This document shows, one piece after another, positions 10,688 to 19,890 of a stretch of 64,000 bases of DNA (position 1 is the first letter of the stretch; each line of letters starts with the position of its first letter). The translations under genes and the position numbers were made by a program. Source of the stretch: Paraprevotella xylaniphila YIT 11841 (lineage in GTDB: Bacteria > Bacteroidota > Bacteroidia > Bacteroidales > Bacteroidaceae); contig NZ_GL883837.1 of the NCBI RefSeq assembly GCF_000205165.1, forward strand, positions 85,082 through 149,081, read 5' to 3'. The notes under the pieces are model-generated. The model did no database searches and was not told the DNA's origin. It saw only the letters and a list, made by a program, of their open reading frames with translations.

Positions 10688-12232
10688 TCAGTTTTTAGAA
10701 ATATCTTCAGAAGCCATATAAAACCTATTCTGTACCAACAATGGATTCACCCGAAGCTCCTCTTCGTGAATAGGAAGGTAAATGGCATCCTTATCGTCAA
10801 GTTTACTTCTCACAGTTGTCTCGTCCAAACTCATAGACGTATATTTGCGCATCAAATAAGTATTTACGATATTCGTGGGAGACCCTTCCCTGCGCATACG
10901 CCGCACAAGGTCGAAATAGCGCTTCCCTTCAAAAAGGAACTCACGCTGACGTTCGTCGAAGACCAGGTTACGGACTTCCGACTGGTTCGTGTATTTCCCT
11001 TTCAAACTGCCTTCCTCCAAGTCCGGATGGGCACGGTCATAGGTATATGAAACCAAGTCCACGGCCTCTTCCAGATTGGCAGCACCACCGATTTCAGCCA
11101 ATGCTTCGGCCTTCATCAGGTAGACATCCGGAAGCCTGTAAAAAATCCAGTTGTTCGACCCGTCTCCAAAGCTGAACAGCGGGTTTTCATAATCCTGTGC
11201 ACTGCAATATGCCACATATTTTTTTATGGAATACAAGCCATCGCCAGCATATCCTTGTACGTGCCTTAAATCCAGTCCTCCGAAGAAATCCGAACCGGCA
11301 CTCAAATCGTAGGCCGACAACAAGGCATTCACGTCCGTTCCTCCGTAAAAAGTCCGGACCGCCCCGTTCTGCGTATTATTATCGAACTGCAATTCCCAAA
11401 TACTTTCATCCGAGTTTCCACTGTAAAACAAAGCATTAGAGAAATTGGACGAAGGCAACAAAGTCAGGGGATTATCCCTCGATGCCAATATCTTATCACA
11501 GTAAGCCACGCAGTTCTCATAATCATTCAACCATAAATACATGTCGGCCAGTAAAGCCCAAACCGCCTTTTGTGTAACCCTACCTTTATTATAACCTTCA
11601 TTGTCCGGATATTCTTTCACCGCAAAGTCTTCTATGGACTTCAAATCGGTAATCAAAGTATCCAAAATACTTTCACAAGAAGATTGTGCCACCTCATAAG
11701 CACGCGTATCATCAAGGTAAGGCTCCTCCACGTATGGGACATTATTAAACGCCCGCACCAAAGTGAAATAACAAAAGGCACGTATGGTCTTGGCTTCTGC
11801 CAAATATTGCTTCAGATGAGCCTCCGTGAAATCAGAATCATACTCACGTACCACAGGAGCATTCTTGATTAAGGTATTGCAGATATTTATCACGGTATAT
11901 ACCTCGCCCCATTTTACGTATCCGTTAGCGGCGTTGATATTGGCATTTAAGATATACCCCAAATCGGTATCCGAACCCGTCCCCGGCACTACATTGTCCG
12001 AACGGACTTCTCCCCACACGATAAGCCGCCTCATAAAGCCGTCTTCGTTCATCGCCCTGTAACAAGCCCCGACTCCACTCAGCACGTCCTGCTCATCTTT
12101 CCAAAAATCCTCTGCCACCATTTCCGACTGGGGCAGCAAAGTAAACCAATCGTCACAAGCCACTGTCATTCCCAAAACAGGAAGCAAGAATAAAGCACGT
12201 ATTTTCAAAAAAAACTTTTTCATTTCTACCAT
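10688..12232 (-). CDS. SusD/RagB-like surface glycan-binding lipoprotein (first SusD of module 1)
   Basis: A 514-residue SusD-like lipoprotein with lipid cysteine C26 (GMTVAC) followed by DDWF. The typical SusD motifs AEAKTIRAFCYFTLVRAFNNVPY and ERQREFLFEGKRYFDLVRR are present. The ATG at 12232 is used here; the in-frame ATG three codons later (MKKFF) is an equally good start. It lies 8 nt after the SusC gene at 12241-15540, its probable partner. It belongs to a different SusD subgroup from the second SusD of the module (577 residues), and its counterpart in module 2 is at 40363-41925. Confidence 0.94.
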   Translation of the reverse strand: MVEMKKFFLKIRALFLLPVLGMTVACDDWFTLLPQSEMVAEDFWKDEQDVLSGVGACYRAMNEDGFMRRLIVWGEVRSDNVVPGTGSDTDLGYILNANINAANGYVKWGEVYTVINICNTLIKNAPVVREYDSDFTEAHLKQYLAEAKTIRAFCYFTLVRAFNNVPYVEEPYLDDTRAYEVAQSSCESILDTLITDLKSIEDFAVKEYPDNEGYNKGRVTQKAVWALLADMYLWLNDYENCVAYCDKILASRDNPLTLLPSSNFSNALFYSGNSDESIWELQFDNNTQNGAVRTFYGGTDVNALLSAYDLSAGSDFFGGLDLRHVQGYAGDGLYSIKKYVAYCSAQDYENPLFSFGDGSNNWIFYRLPDVYLMKAEALAEIGGAANLEEAVDLVSYTYDRAHPDLEEGSLKGKYTNQSEVRNLVFDERQREFLFEGKRYFDLVRRMRREGSPTNIVNTYLMRKYTSMSLDETTVRSKLDDKDAIYLPIHEEELRVNPLLVQNRFYMASEDISKN

Positions 12233-12240
12233 TTTTTAAG

Positions 12241-15200
12241 TTAAATGCCCACCGTTAAACCGAAAGTAAAGTAACGGGAACGCGGAGTCCTGTTCTTATC
12301 CTCGCTCACTCCTATATTATTAGGTGATATTTCCGGATCTGCCCCCGTATATTTGGTCACGGTCAAGAGGTTATTCAAGGTCAAAGACAAGTTCAACGTA
12401 TTCAGATGAGCCTTTTTCAACATCTTCGGATCGAAAGAATAGCTCAACGTCAACTGTTTGAAACGCAGGAACGAACCATCTTCCACAAAACGGTCACTGC
12501 CCAGATAGTTATAACCGTACTGATAAAGCGCACGGGGAATTTCCGTCATGTCGCCATCCTTGCGCCAACGCCAGTTCGTTGCGATGGACTGGTTATTGGT
12601 GGAGTACATGTTTTCTGCATCCATGCGCCCGTAATTGATGATTTTTCCACCTACACGGTAATTGAAGAACATGTTCAATGTCAGTCGCTTCCAACGCAAC
12701 GTCGCTCCAAATCCCCCGTCAAACTTCGGATTGGAATTACCCAGATACACGATATCCAGTTCGTCTATGGTACCGTCATGGTTGACATCTTCATAAATGG
12801 CATCTCCTCCACGGAAACGGTAAGCATTTGAAGTCCCGTAGGCAAAATACATGGGGATGGTTTCCCCTTTTCCGTCCAAGACCACATTTCCATTCTCGTC
12901 GCGTACGACCGGAGCCGTAGCGTTTGGATTATCGGGCTGATATTTATCATATTGGTATACGCCTTTATACCTGAAACCATATATGGAACCGAAAGAGTTG
13001 TTAATCTGCAAGCGGGTCAAGTATCCTCCATTGGTATAGTTGAAATCCGGATTGTAATTATTCAGCACATTCTCGTCCAACTCAATGATGGTATTCACAT
13101 AATTGGAGAAGTTAAGGCTCAAGTCCAAAGCCCAGTCTCCACGCTTCACCATGTTATTGGTACTGAACTCCAACTCCCAACCGTCGTTGTCCATCGTTCC
13201 CGCATTGACATACGACACCGACCCGAATCCGGTGGAAGAAGGAATCTTCTGGTCCTTAAACAACAAATCTTCCGTACGGCGATGGTAGACATTGGCCACC
13301 AGTTTGTAACGCCAGTCGAACAAGGTCAGGTCCACGCCCAAGTTATAAGAAGTAGAACGCTCCCATTTCAAGTTCGTCAGTTGCAATGAAGAGGGCTTGA
13401 TGGCGGGCAAGTCGATATAATTCGAACCGTAACTGTTGTAGCGGCTTAAATACAAATATTCATAATCCGGCCGGTTACCCGTCACGCCCCAACCCAAACG
13501 TAAGGCAAACTCAGACATCCAGTTGTCGGCAAAGTCCATGAATTTCTCTTCGGAAATAAGCCACTTTCCGGAAACAGCCGGGAAAAATCCCCACCGATTG
13601 CCGGGGCCGAAGCGGGAACTGCCGTCCCAACGGGCGGTCAAGTCCAGAATATAACGGTCCAACAGGAAATAATGCCCACGGAACAGGAAGGCCATGTTGC
13701 GCCCTTCGCTCTTCCCACTGTTAAACGTATTCAAGTGTCCCTCGGAAGTCACATCCGTCCCCACAGTAGAAGCCAAACCGTACCGTTCAAACTCCTGGTA
13801 CTGGGAGTTTGATATATCCATCTGCCAACCGGCATACAACATCAAAGACTGCCGCTCCCCGAGGTCCGGTTGCCAAGTGATATTATGGTCTGTATAAATG
13901 GATACGGCCTCAGACTCCTTACTATAAGACTTGTTCACGCTTCCATCGTTCCAGTTCTTGGACGTGGTTTCACGTGGCAGGAACTTCGTATCCTTCACGT
14001 TCTCCGAATCGAACTTGACATAACCGGCATAACGCAACTTGGCGGTGCCCGCCGGATCCAGGAAATCATACTGCAAACGTAATGTCGGCATGATACGCAT
14101 GTTCGTCTGTTGGTACGAAGCCAAGTATCCCATCGCTACAGGGTTCTTCAAATCCCTTTGGTCGTCATTCAACTGGGTATTTTGCGCGATATTAAAATAG
14201 ACATCCGTATTGTTCCCGTTCTTGTCTTGCCGGAAGACAGAAGCGTTTGGCATCTTCTTACGGGCGACGTCCAACAGGTTTCCGCCCTCCTCATTGTTCT
14301 TGTCATTGTCCGTGTAAGTGATGGCAAATTCCGTAAAGAACTTCAGACGGGAGGACACGGCATACTCCAAGTTCATCCGGTTGGAAAAGCGGTGCAGCTC
14401 CTGCCCGATGATGGTACCCGTCTGCTTGTAGTATCCGAAAGAAGCCCTGAACTTCGCCTTTTCACCTCCTCCGCTGACCGAAAGGTTATGGTCGTGCGTA
14501 AAGCCGTATTTGGAAACTTCGTCCACCCAATCTGTATTGTTGTTGAAGTTCTCAAAGTCCTGGGCTGTCCCGTACGCATTCACAAACTGCGCCTTGTCGT
14601 AACTATATTCCGGGATATTGCAATCTTCCTGGTTCCGGTTGAAGTAAGCCTGCTTCATCAGCATCGTATAATCGTCGCCATTCAGCAATTTGGTGCCTTC
14701 AGGCTGCTCCGACCCCGAGAAACGGTAAGAATAACTCACCCGTGTAGGTCCCGTCACACCTTTTTTCGTCGTAATATCAATCACACCATTGGCTCCGCGA
14801 GACCCCCAGATAGCTGCTGCCGCACCGTCCTTCAACACCGTAATCTCTTCTATATCGTCCGGACTGATGCACAGTAAGGAAGCAAATTGTTCCTGGTCGG
14901 CCGAAGCAAAGTCGAAAGAAGCGTCGATATTGCTTTCAAAGGGGATACCATTCAACAGAATCAAAGGTTGCGAATTGGAATTGATGGAAGTGATACCACG
15001 GATACGCATCACGGAACCACTGCCCAAGTCTCCCGAGTTCGCCACAATGTCCAGTCCGGCAATACGCCCCTGCAAGGCATCGTCGATGGAAGCCACAGAC
15101 ACCCCTTCGATAGCTTTCGTGTTAAACTTCTGCATGGCTCCGGAATATTCCCGTTCCGGTATGGCCAAACCGCCTCCTCCCACTAATTTGGAGGCTTTCA

Positions 15201-15540
15201 CAGTGACTTCCTTCATCACGTTCTGCGATTCCAGTTTCACATCGAACCTGCGTTTGTTCCCTATGGGCAAGGTCAATTTCTTATACCCGACAAAAGAAAA
15301 ATTCAAGGAGTTGTTGGGGTTCTTGATCTTCAAAGAAAAGTTCCCGTTGAAATCGGTCAAAGCCGAAGAGTAAATACGGCCATTCTTGTCTTGTTCTATC
15401 ACGGTAGCCCCGATAAAGCCTTCAGGTTCGTCTTCCGCATACACCTTTCCGGTCACTATCACGCCTCCGTTTTGGGCAAACAGCCCATTGTGAAAGAAAA
15501 GCAATGCAAACCACAATAATATAGCATATACCTTATTCAT
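12241..15540 (-). CDS. SusC/RagA-like TonB-dependent transporter (first SusC of module 1)
   Basis: A 1099-residue outer-membrane transporter with a signal peptide ending at LFAQ. A carboxypeptidase-regulatory-like domain (about 28-110) leads to a TonB-box-like strand MKEVTVKASK (about 110-119). The plug follows with DALQGRIAGLDIV, MRIRGITSINSNSQPLILLNG and ITVLKDGAAAAIWGSRGANGV, and then a full barrel ends in FTFGLTVGI. It should import an oligosaccharide together with the SusD 8 nt downstream. It is closely related along its whole length to the SusC at 41946-45263 and only distantly to the other SusC in its own module. Confidence 0.96.
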   Translation of the reverse strand: MNKVYAILLWFALLFFHNGLFAQNGGVIVTGKVYAEDEPEGFIGATVIEQDKNGRIYSSALTDFNGNFSLKIKNPNNSLNFSFVGYKKLTLPIGNKRRFDVKLESQNVMKEVTVKASKLVGGGGLAIPEREYSGAMQKFNTKAIEGVSVASIDDALQGRIAGLDIVANSGDLGSGSVMRIRGITSINSNSQPLILLNGIPFESNIDASFDFASADQEQFASLLCISPDDIEEITVLKDGAAAAIWGSRGANGVIDITTKKGVTGPTRVSYSYRFSGSEQPEGTKLLNGDDYTMLMKQAYFNRNQEDCNIPEYSYDKAQFVNAYGTAQDFENFNNNTDWVDEVSKYGFTHDHNLSVSGGGEKAKFRASFGYYKQTGTIIGQELHRFSNRMNLEYAVSSRLKFFTEFAITYTDNDKNNEEGGNLLDVARKKMPNASVFRQDKNGNNTDVYFNIAQNTQLNDDQRDLKNPVAMGYLASYQQTNMRIMPTLRLQYDFLDPAGTAKLRYAGYVKFDSENVKDTKFLPRETTSKNWNDGSVNKSYSKESEAVSIYTDHNITWQPDLGERQSLMLYAGWQMDISNSQYQEFERYGLASTVGTDVTSEGHLNTFNSGKSEGRNMAFLFRGHYFLLDRYILDLTARWDGSSRFGPGNRWGFFPAVSGKWLISEEKFMDFADNWMSEFALRLGWGVTGNRPDYEYLYLSRYNSYGSNYIDLPAIKPSSLQLTNLKWERSTSYNLGVDLTLFDWRYKLVANVYHRRTEDLLFKDQKIPSSTGFGSVSYVNAGTMDNDGWELEFSTNNMVKRGDWALDLSLNFSNYVNTIIELDENVLNNYNPDFNYTNGGYLTRLQINNSFGSIYGFRYKGVYQYDKYQPDNPNATAPVVRDENGNVVLDGKGETIPMYFAYGTSNAYRFRGGDAIYEDVNHDGTIDELDIVYLGNSNPKFDGGFGATLRWKRLTLNMFFNYRVGGKIINYGRMDAENMYSTNNQSIATNWRWRKDGDMTEIPRALYQYGYNYLGSDRFVEDGSFLRFKQLTLSYSFDPKMLKKAHLNTLNLSLTLNNLLTVTKYTGADPEISPNNIGVSEDKNRTPRSRYFTFGLTVGI

Positions 15541-15557
15541 AATCTTTTATTTAAAGT

Positions 15558-18215
15558 CTATTTTTGATAATTAATCGCATGGTCCACCAAATGCAATACA
15601 GCTTTTGACGAAGATAAGATTTGAGTGGCCAACGTATAGTCGTTGTCGTTCACGATATAGTCACGGGTCAATACATTATAATCCTCTTGATTCGATGTGA
15701 TGACCTTGGCTTGTTGTTTTTCTCCGTTCCCGTTTTCCGGCTCGAAAGTGATGCCGCTACCGTCACTGCTCGCTTTGACATACACAAAGATTCCCTTATC
15801 ATCCCGCGCGGCGGTCGGATAAGCCTTGCCTTGGTAAGAAACTCCGCTCACCGGCAACATGCCGTCTATAAAATGGAAGCGCAGGAAGTTCAACAAGTAG
15901 CGTGTCCAATCTGCTTTTACATCCAAATCCGCCTGGGCACTGATTTCGTCCCATGTATGCAGGTCGGGGTCGTCACGGAAAGCCTCTTCCAAGGCAGCAC
16001 GCGTAGGCACCAGGACGGTATAGCGGAAATTATTAAAGGAAGTCACTACCGGTCCTATGCCGGACATCTTGCTGTTCTCCCCCTCGGAAGTCTCAAAAAT
16101 CGGCTCTATGTCTTTATAGTCTTCGTTATCGGCCAAAGACAAAAAGACATCGTCATTCCCGACCAACAAATCAAAAAATGCACGATAATCTTCATTGGCA
16201 GTCATCGTATAATAGACCGACTTGAAAGGGTCCTGCAATATCCGGTCGATAAAGAATGTACGGCCATTGTCCATCTCATACCGTGCTTTCCTGTGGTCTT
16301 TCTCCAAAGTAACAACCTCTGCCTCAGGTAACCCTAATTCCATGTCACCGCCTCCTTGGACTTTCACCTGCTCGCCTGTTCCGGAAAGCGCGAGCACGGA
16401 GCCGCCCTTTGTCAGCACATACGGCAAAGTGCCCTCATCGATGAAACCGGAAAGCGGTTCGTCTTCATTATCGGCCACCACGATGTGCATGTCCAATATG
16501 TCTTGCAAGCGGTTGGCGACCTCTTCTGCCCCTTCCGTATCCAAGGCATCAGCCCCGACTGTCCGCAAAAGAGTTCCTTTCGAGCCGTCTTCGTTCGTGT
16601 CGTACACGTCCGCAACGACCTTTCCCATCTTCACATAAAAAGACCAGATTTCCCGCTTGTCTACTCCTTCATTCGCCCAAAGCGCCCACGTGATGGGATC
16701 CCGGTAGTTCGCCATGGCATCGTCTGTCGGGACAAGCAAGTTGTATTGGTTATCCATGGAGCGCAGGTAAAGGTGGTATTTCAGGTTATTCACGTCATCC
16801 ATGTCATCATTTTTAATGGCCGCAGACATGGTGGTTGTCGTGTCGGCCGTCAACACCGGACCGTACACGGCCTGATAATCCACGGGCGGATAAACCTTAT
16901 CCGTCATATACACGATACCGTTGCATGCGATGTATGCCTTTTGTACATCCTCTTCCTTCACAGACATCTCAAAACCGGCATTATCCGTCATGATATCCCA
17001 ATTATGAGGCAAGGAGGTCAAGAAAGACAAACGCTGATGGTTTTGCAGGAAAACCGAAATGACATTCGTAGGCACCTCGTCCCATCCGGCGTAAGAATCC
17101 CGTAAGAACTGTCCGCGCGGCGATTCCCAATAATCTTTCATGGCCGCGTCGGAAGGGACGAACATGACCCCCATGTCCGTATTCCCGCCATACACATTAT
17201 TCGACGGGTCGAAAGCCAATGTCCCGTACCCCGTAATATCCACCTTGCCCTCCGGGTCGGAAGAAAAATCCGTCAGGTTAAAGTAACGCTTCACAAACAC
17301 GGAATCACTGATATTCCCCGCCCCGTAATAAGCCTTCACGGCATCGTCCACGCTCCCGTCATAATAAGGATAAGCAAACTTTTCCATCAGACCCGCAAAA
17401 GTGTGCATCCCCGCCGTCGAATTGATGACTTCCGACATATTGGGGGCGGGAGCCACTACGTCGTCCGCAATATGCAAATAACCGTTCTTGCAGGTCACGT
17501 CCTTCCGATTGGATTCCACATGCGCGTCATTCACATAAAACCCTTGAGTGTCATAGGGCTTGCCTTCCTCACCTTTCATGATTACCGCCCAATCGGCTTC
17601 TGTCAGGCCGGAAGTCGAAAAGAATTCCGGTGTCCAATATAATGCCATTTTAGAACCGTTGTCAGCCAAATAAGCTCCCTTACGTTCGCGGAAACGATTC
17701 CAAAAAGCAGTCTTCGGCAACGCGTCCGGCTTCACAAAAGAAATACTGTCTAAATAAGAGGCAGACGTTGCACGCCTCAAAGCGATGCCTTCCCCAATCC
17801 CCTGGTCGTTTGAAGAAACATTGGCCAACATGTGACTCAAGTAAGTCATATTCAGCATAGAGGAATTGAACAAATAACGCTTTTCCGAAGCCGACATCTT
17901 GTGAATCAGTGCCGGCCCGTCGCCTGTAAGTCCCTTTGAAAGGAAATAACGGGAAAAAGCCTCGTCATTAGCCGGAAACATGGTCTTACTCCCTGTAAGC
18001 CTCAAGGTCTCCTTATATCCCAAATCGTTCACTAACGCCAAATAGCAGTCAAACTGTCCGCTCGACTCCAAATATTCATAAATATTGGCACCTAACCAAC
18101 TCGGCTCCTCATTATCGTAAATATAGTCATCCTTGCATGAATTCAACAAAGGAAAGCCTAACACGATGTATAGGCACCACCTCATGACCTGCTTTACATT
18201 TCTTTCCGCATGCAT
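15558..18215 (-). CDS. Large four-domain FAS1 lipoprotein, first gene of module 1
   Basis: An 885-residue lipoprotein with cysteine C27 (PLLNSC) followed by KDDYIYD, matching the lysine-plus-acidic surface-export signal. Four FAS1-type units are suggested by their closing motifs: NGYLHIADDVV (near 255), NGIVYMTDKVYPP (near 450), FFIDRILQD (near 650) and AVLHLVDHAINYQ at the C-terminus. No catalytic or sugar-binding signature is recognised. It is the promoter-proximal gene of the module, 17 nt before the first SusC. Function is inferred to be surface capture of a glycan or glycoprotein, or scaffolding of the two SusCD pairs. Paralogue: 45286-47907. Confidence 0.88.
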   Translation of the reverse strand: MHAERNVKQVMRWCLYIVLGFPLLNSCKDDYIYDNEEPSWLGANIYEYLESSGQFDCYLALVNDLGYKETLRLTGSKTMFPANDEAFSRYFLSKGLTGDGPALIHKMSASEKRYLFNSSMLNMTYLSHMLANVSSNDQGIGEGIALRRATSASYLDSISFVKPDALPKTAFWNRFRERKGAYLADNGSKMALYWTPEFFSTSGLTEADWAVIMKGEEGKPYDTQGFYVNDAHVESNRKDVTCKNGYLHIADDVVAPAPNMSEVINSTAGMHTFAGLMEKFAYPYYDGSVDDAVKAYYGAGNISDSVFVKRYFNLTDFSSDPEGKVDITGYGTLAFDPSNNVYGGNTDMGVMFVPSDAAMKDYWESPRGQFLRDSYAGWDEVPTNVISVFLQNHQRLSFLTSLPHNWDIMTDNAGFEMSVKEEDVQKAYIACNGIVYMTDKVYPPVDYQAVYGPVLTADTTTTMSAAIKNDDMDDVNNLKYHLYLRSMDNQYNLLVPTDDAMANYRDPITWALWANEGVDKREIWSFYVKMGKVVADVYDTNEDGSKGTLLRTVGADALDTEGAEEVANRLQDILDMHIVVADNEDEPLSGFIDEGTLPYVLTKGGSVLALSGTGEQVKVQGGGDMELGLPEAEVVTLEKDHRKARYEMDNGRTFFIDRILQDPFKSVYYTMTANEDYRAFFDLLVGNDDVFLSLADNEDYKDIEPIFETSEGENSKMSGIGPVVTSFNNFRYTVLVPTRAALEEAFRDDPDLHTWDEISAQADLDVKADWTRYLLNFLRFHFIDGMLPVSGVSYQGKAYPTAARDDKGIFVYVKASSDGSGITFEPENGNGEKQQAKVITSNQEDYNVLTRDYIVNDNDYTLATQILSSSKAVLHLVDHAINYQK

Positions 18216-18283
18216 CTGTTTAGTATTAGAGATTTATACTTTTTAATATTTCACACCGCCTACTTTTCTTCCTTTCGGCAATA

Positions 18284-18331
18284 CAAATTTAGCGGATATT
18301 AGGTCATTTGGAAATAGACAGATGCATCAAA
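18284..18331 (-). promoter_or_regulatory. Promoter of module 1 with operator-like decamer
   Basis: On the minus strand TAAATTTG (18291-18284) matches the Bacteroides -7 consensus TAnnTTTG, with TTTC 19 nt upstream in place of the -33 TTTG. Thirty nt upstream of the -7 box lies TTTGATGCAT (18331-18322), a decamer that recurs in nearly the same position at other promoters in this window. The leader to the first FAS1 gene would be about 60-70 nt. Confidence 0.55.
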
Positions 18332-19123
18332 ATTTAAAAAATACAGTTCATAGCAGCAACAAACACCCGTATCGGCCCCGTCATAACGCAAATAATACCG
18401 TATGAGAATTAAATGTTTCTCTTTTAGCTCTCATGAGTGTGTCATTTACACTTTACAACAAAAGAGCGCGAATCGTTTAGCTCTTTTAACGGTTCCATCG
18501 TTTTTCATTTTCTTCTGCTCCGGCAAATACACGCGCCGTCTCCTTATCATCTGCCAAATATCACAACGTCATCCTTTTCGAGTTCCGGCAGACAAAATGA
18601 AAGGAGAACAGGACTTATTGGAATAAAGAAAAGCACGGCATAAAGCTGTTCCATACGTTTTCCTGCACATTCTTGAATACAGATTTTTACAATTCAGGAT
18701 CTATTTTTTATTTTGTTAAGCAAAATTGCGAATCAATCTCAGCCAAACGAAAAACCGTTTGGCTGAAAAAACACTTTTTTTCTCCGCACGTCATTCCGGC
18801 AACCTCTGCACACCGGCTGAAAAACGGCCTGAAAACGGGACACAAACGTACGCTTCCGGGGCGTTTTTCCTCTATTTGGGACATTTCCGTCAACAAAAAA
18901 CAAATATCAAGATGACGGAAAAACACCGCCATACGTTTACACCTCAACCATTCACACGCGGTAAAATCAGGCATCCGGAAGACTCCGTGACAAGCCAAAG
19001 CCGCATATCGCTGACCATACGCTTCCACCTCCTTGCACGAGAATCGAATATTTCCAGAAGACTCCGGCCGAGGGGACGGATACAGCAATCTCGCCCCCCT
19101 GACATTGACATTCTGACAAAATG
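18332..19123. other. Gene-poor intergenic region with stem-loops
   Basis: About 0.8 kb without a supportable gene. The open frames here show no signal peptide, domain or ribosome site. It holds a stem-loop with 11-bp arms (18739-18766, around TCAGCCAAACG) with no uridine run directly after it on either strand, and a shorter repeat AAAAGAGC/GCTCTTTT (18460-18487). A small RNA is possible but nothing proves it. Confidence 0.4.
18739..18766. repeat. Perfect stem-loop in the intergenic region upstream of module 1
   Basis: The arms TCAGCCAAACG and CGTTTGGCTGA pair perfectly around a short A-rich loop. The T-rich flank begins only after a further stretch of A residues, so it is not a standard terminator on either strand. 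Confidence 0.5.
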
Positions 19124-19164
19124 AAAATCCGGTTCCCATGCCCCAAAAAGGACATGAGAACCGG
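19124..19164 (-). terminator. Intrinsic terminator after the SGNH hydrolase gene
   Basis: On the minus strand CCGGTTCTCATGTCC pairs with GGGGCATGGGAACCGG around a T5 loop, followed by ATTTTCATTTTG. It lies about 30 nt after the stop codon at 19195 and so ends the enzyme-block transcript before module 1. Confidence 0.7.
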
Positions 19165-19194
19165 ACGCTTATAAAAATAACCTTTACTACCGCT

Positions 19195-19878
19195 CTACTT
19201 CGTCTTCGGCAAAGCCTCCTCCACGACTTTGGCCACTTGCCGGGCCAAGGCATCGAATCCGGCATCCACGGGATGCGTTCCGTCTCCCCCGGCATAATAT
19301 TCGGGATGGTCTGCCACAACGCTCCACAAGTCGTTGACCTCGATGCCCTGCGACTTCACATATTCCGTCGCGATGGCATTACGGGCCTTCATACGCTCCG
19401 TGATAGGGGCAAACTCCTTCATCCCTTCACCTTGGCGTACCGGCGTGATCGTGGCCCAAATCAGTTTGGCATCGGGCGCATACTTCCTGAGCAACGCCAC
19501 ATACTCGGGAAAAGCTTTTGCATACTCTTCCTCCGTATAATCAAAACCGTGCAGGCCGTTGTTGAAATGAATCACGTCGAAGTGGTTGTGCTTCAGTATG
19601 GCCTCCACCTCGTCGAGCAAGGCAGGGTCGCCCACACTCTTCGAACCGGAAAGCCGCCCCACGTAGGCTTTGCCTTCCAACAACTTTTCGACTTTGGGGT
19701 GATACCCTCTCGTGATGGAGTTGCCGAGCAACAGGACGTGAGGCTTGTCCGTCTGGTTGGCACCCGTCAACCAGACATCGGACCATTCGATGTATTCGCG
19801 GGCAATATGTTCCTGTGCCCCGGCGGGAACGCAGAAACACATAAGGCCACTTAAAATTATCGAAAACAATGCTTTCAT
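19195..19878 (-). CDS. SGNH/GDSL-family hydrolase, probable carbohydrate esterase
   Basis: A 227-residue protein with a signal peptide ending at PAGAQ. Block I reads LLLGNSITRGY with the nucleophile candidate S54; the usual Asp of GDS is Asn here, as in many bacterial SGNH esterases. Block III is represented by FNNGLHG, and block V by GGDGTHP with D199 and H202 as the other triad candidates. Families of this type remove acetyl or other acyl groups from glycans in the periplasm or outside. It is the last gene of a minus-strand unit, 12 nt after the 706-residue clan GH-D enzyme, which suggests they act on the same substrate. The acyl substrate is unknown. Confidence 0.88.
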   Translation of the reverse strand: MKALFSIILSGLMCFCVPAGAQEHIAREYIEWSDVWLTGANQTDKPHVLLLGNSITRGYHPKVEKLLEGKAYVGRLSGSKSVGDPALLDEVEAILKHNHFDVIHFNNGLHGFDYTEEEYAKAFPEYVALLRKYAPDAKLIWATITPVRQGEGMKEFAPITERMKARNAIATEYVKSQGIEVNDLWSVVADHPEYYAGGDGTHPVDAGFDALARQVAKVVEEALPKTK

Positions 19879-19890
19879 GACCGGTATTCC

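Noticed and set aside
18708-19319. Minus-strand open frame of 203 codons in the gap before module 1
   Set aside because: It starts inside the SGNH gene in another frame, runs through that gene's terminator and has an arginine/cysteine-rich, non-protein-like composition.
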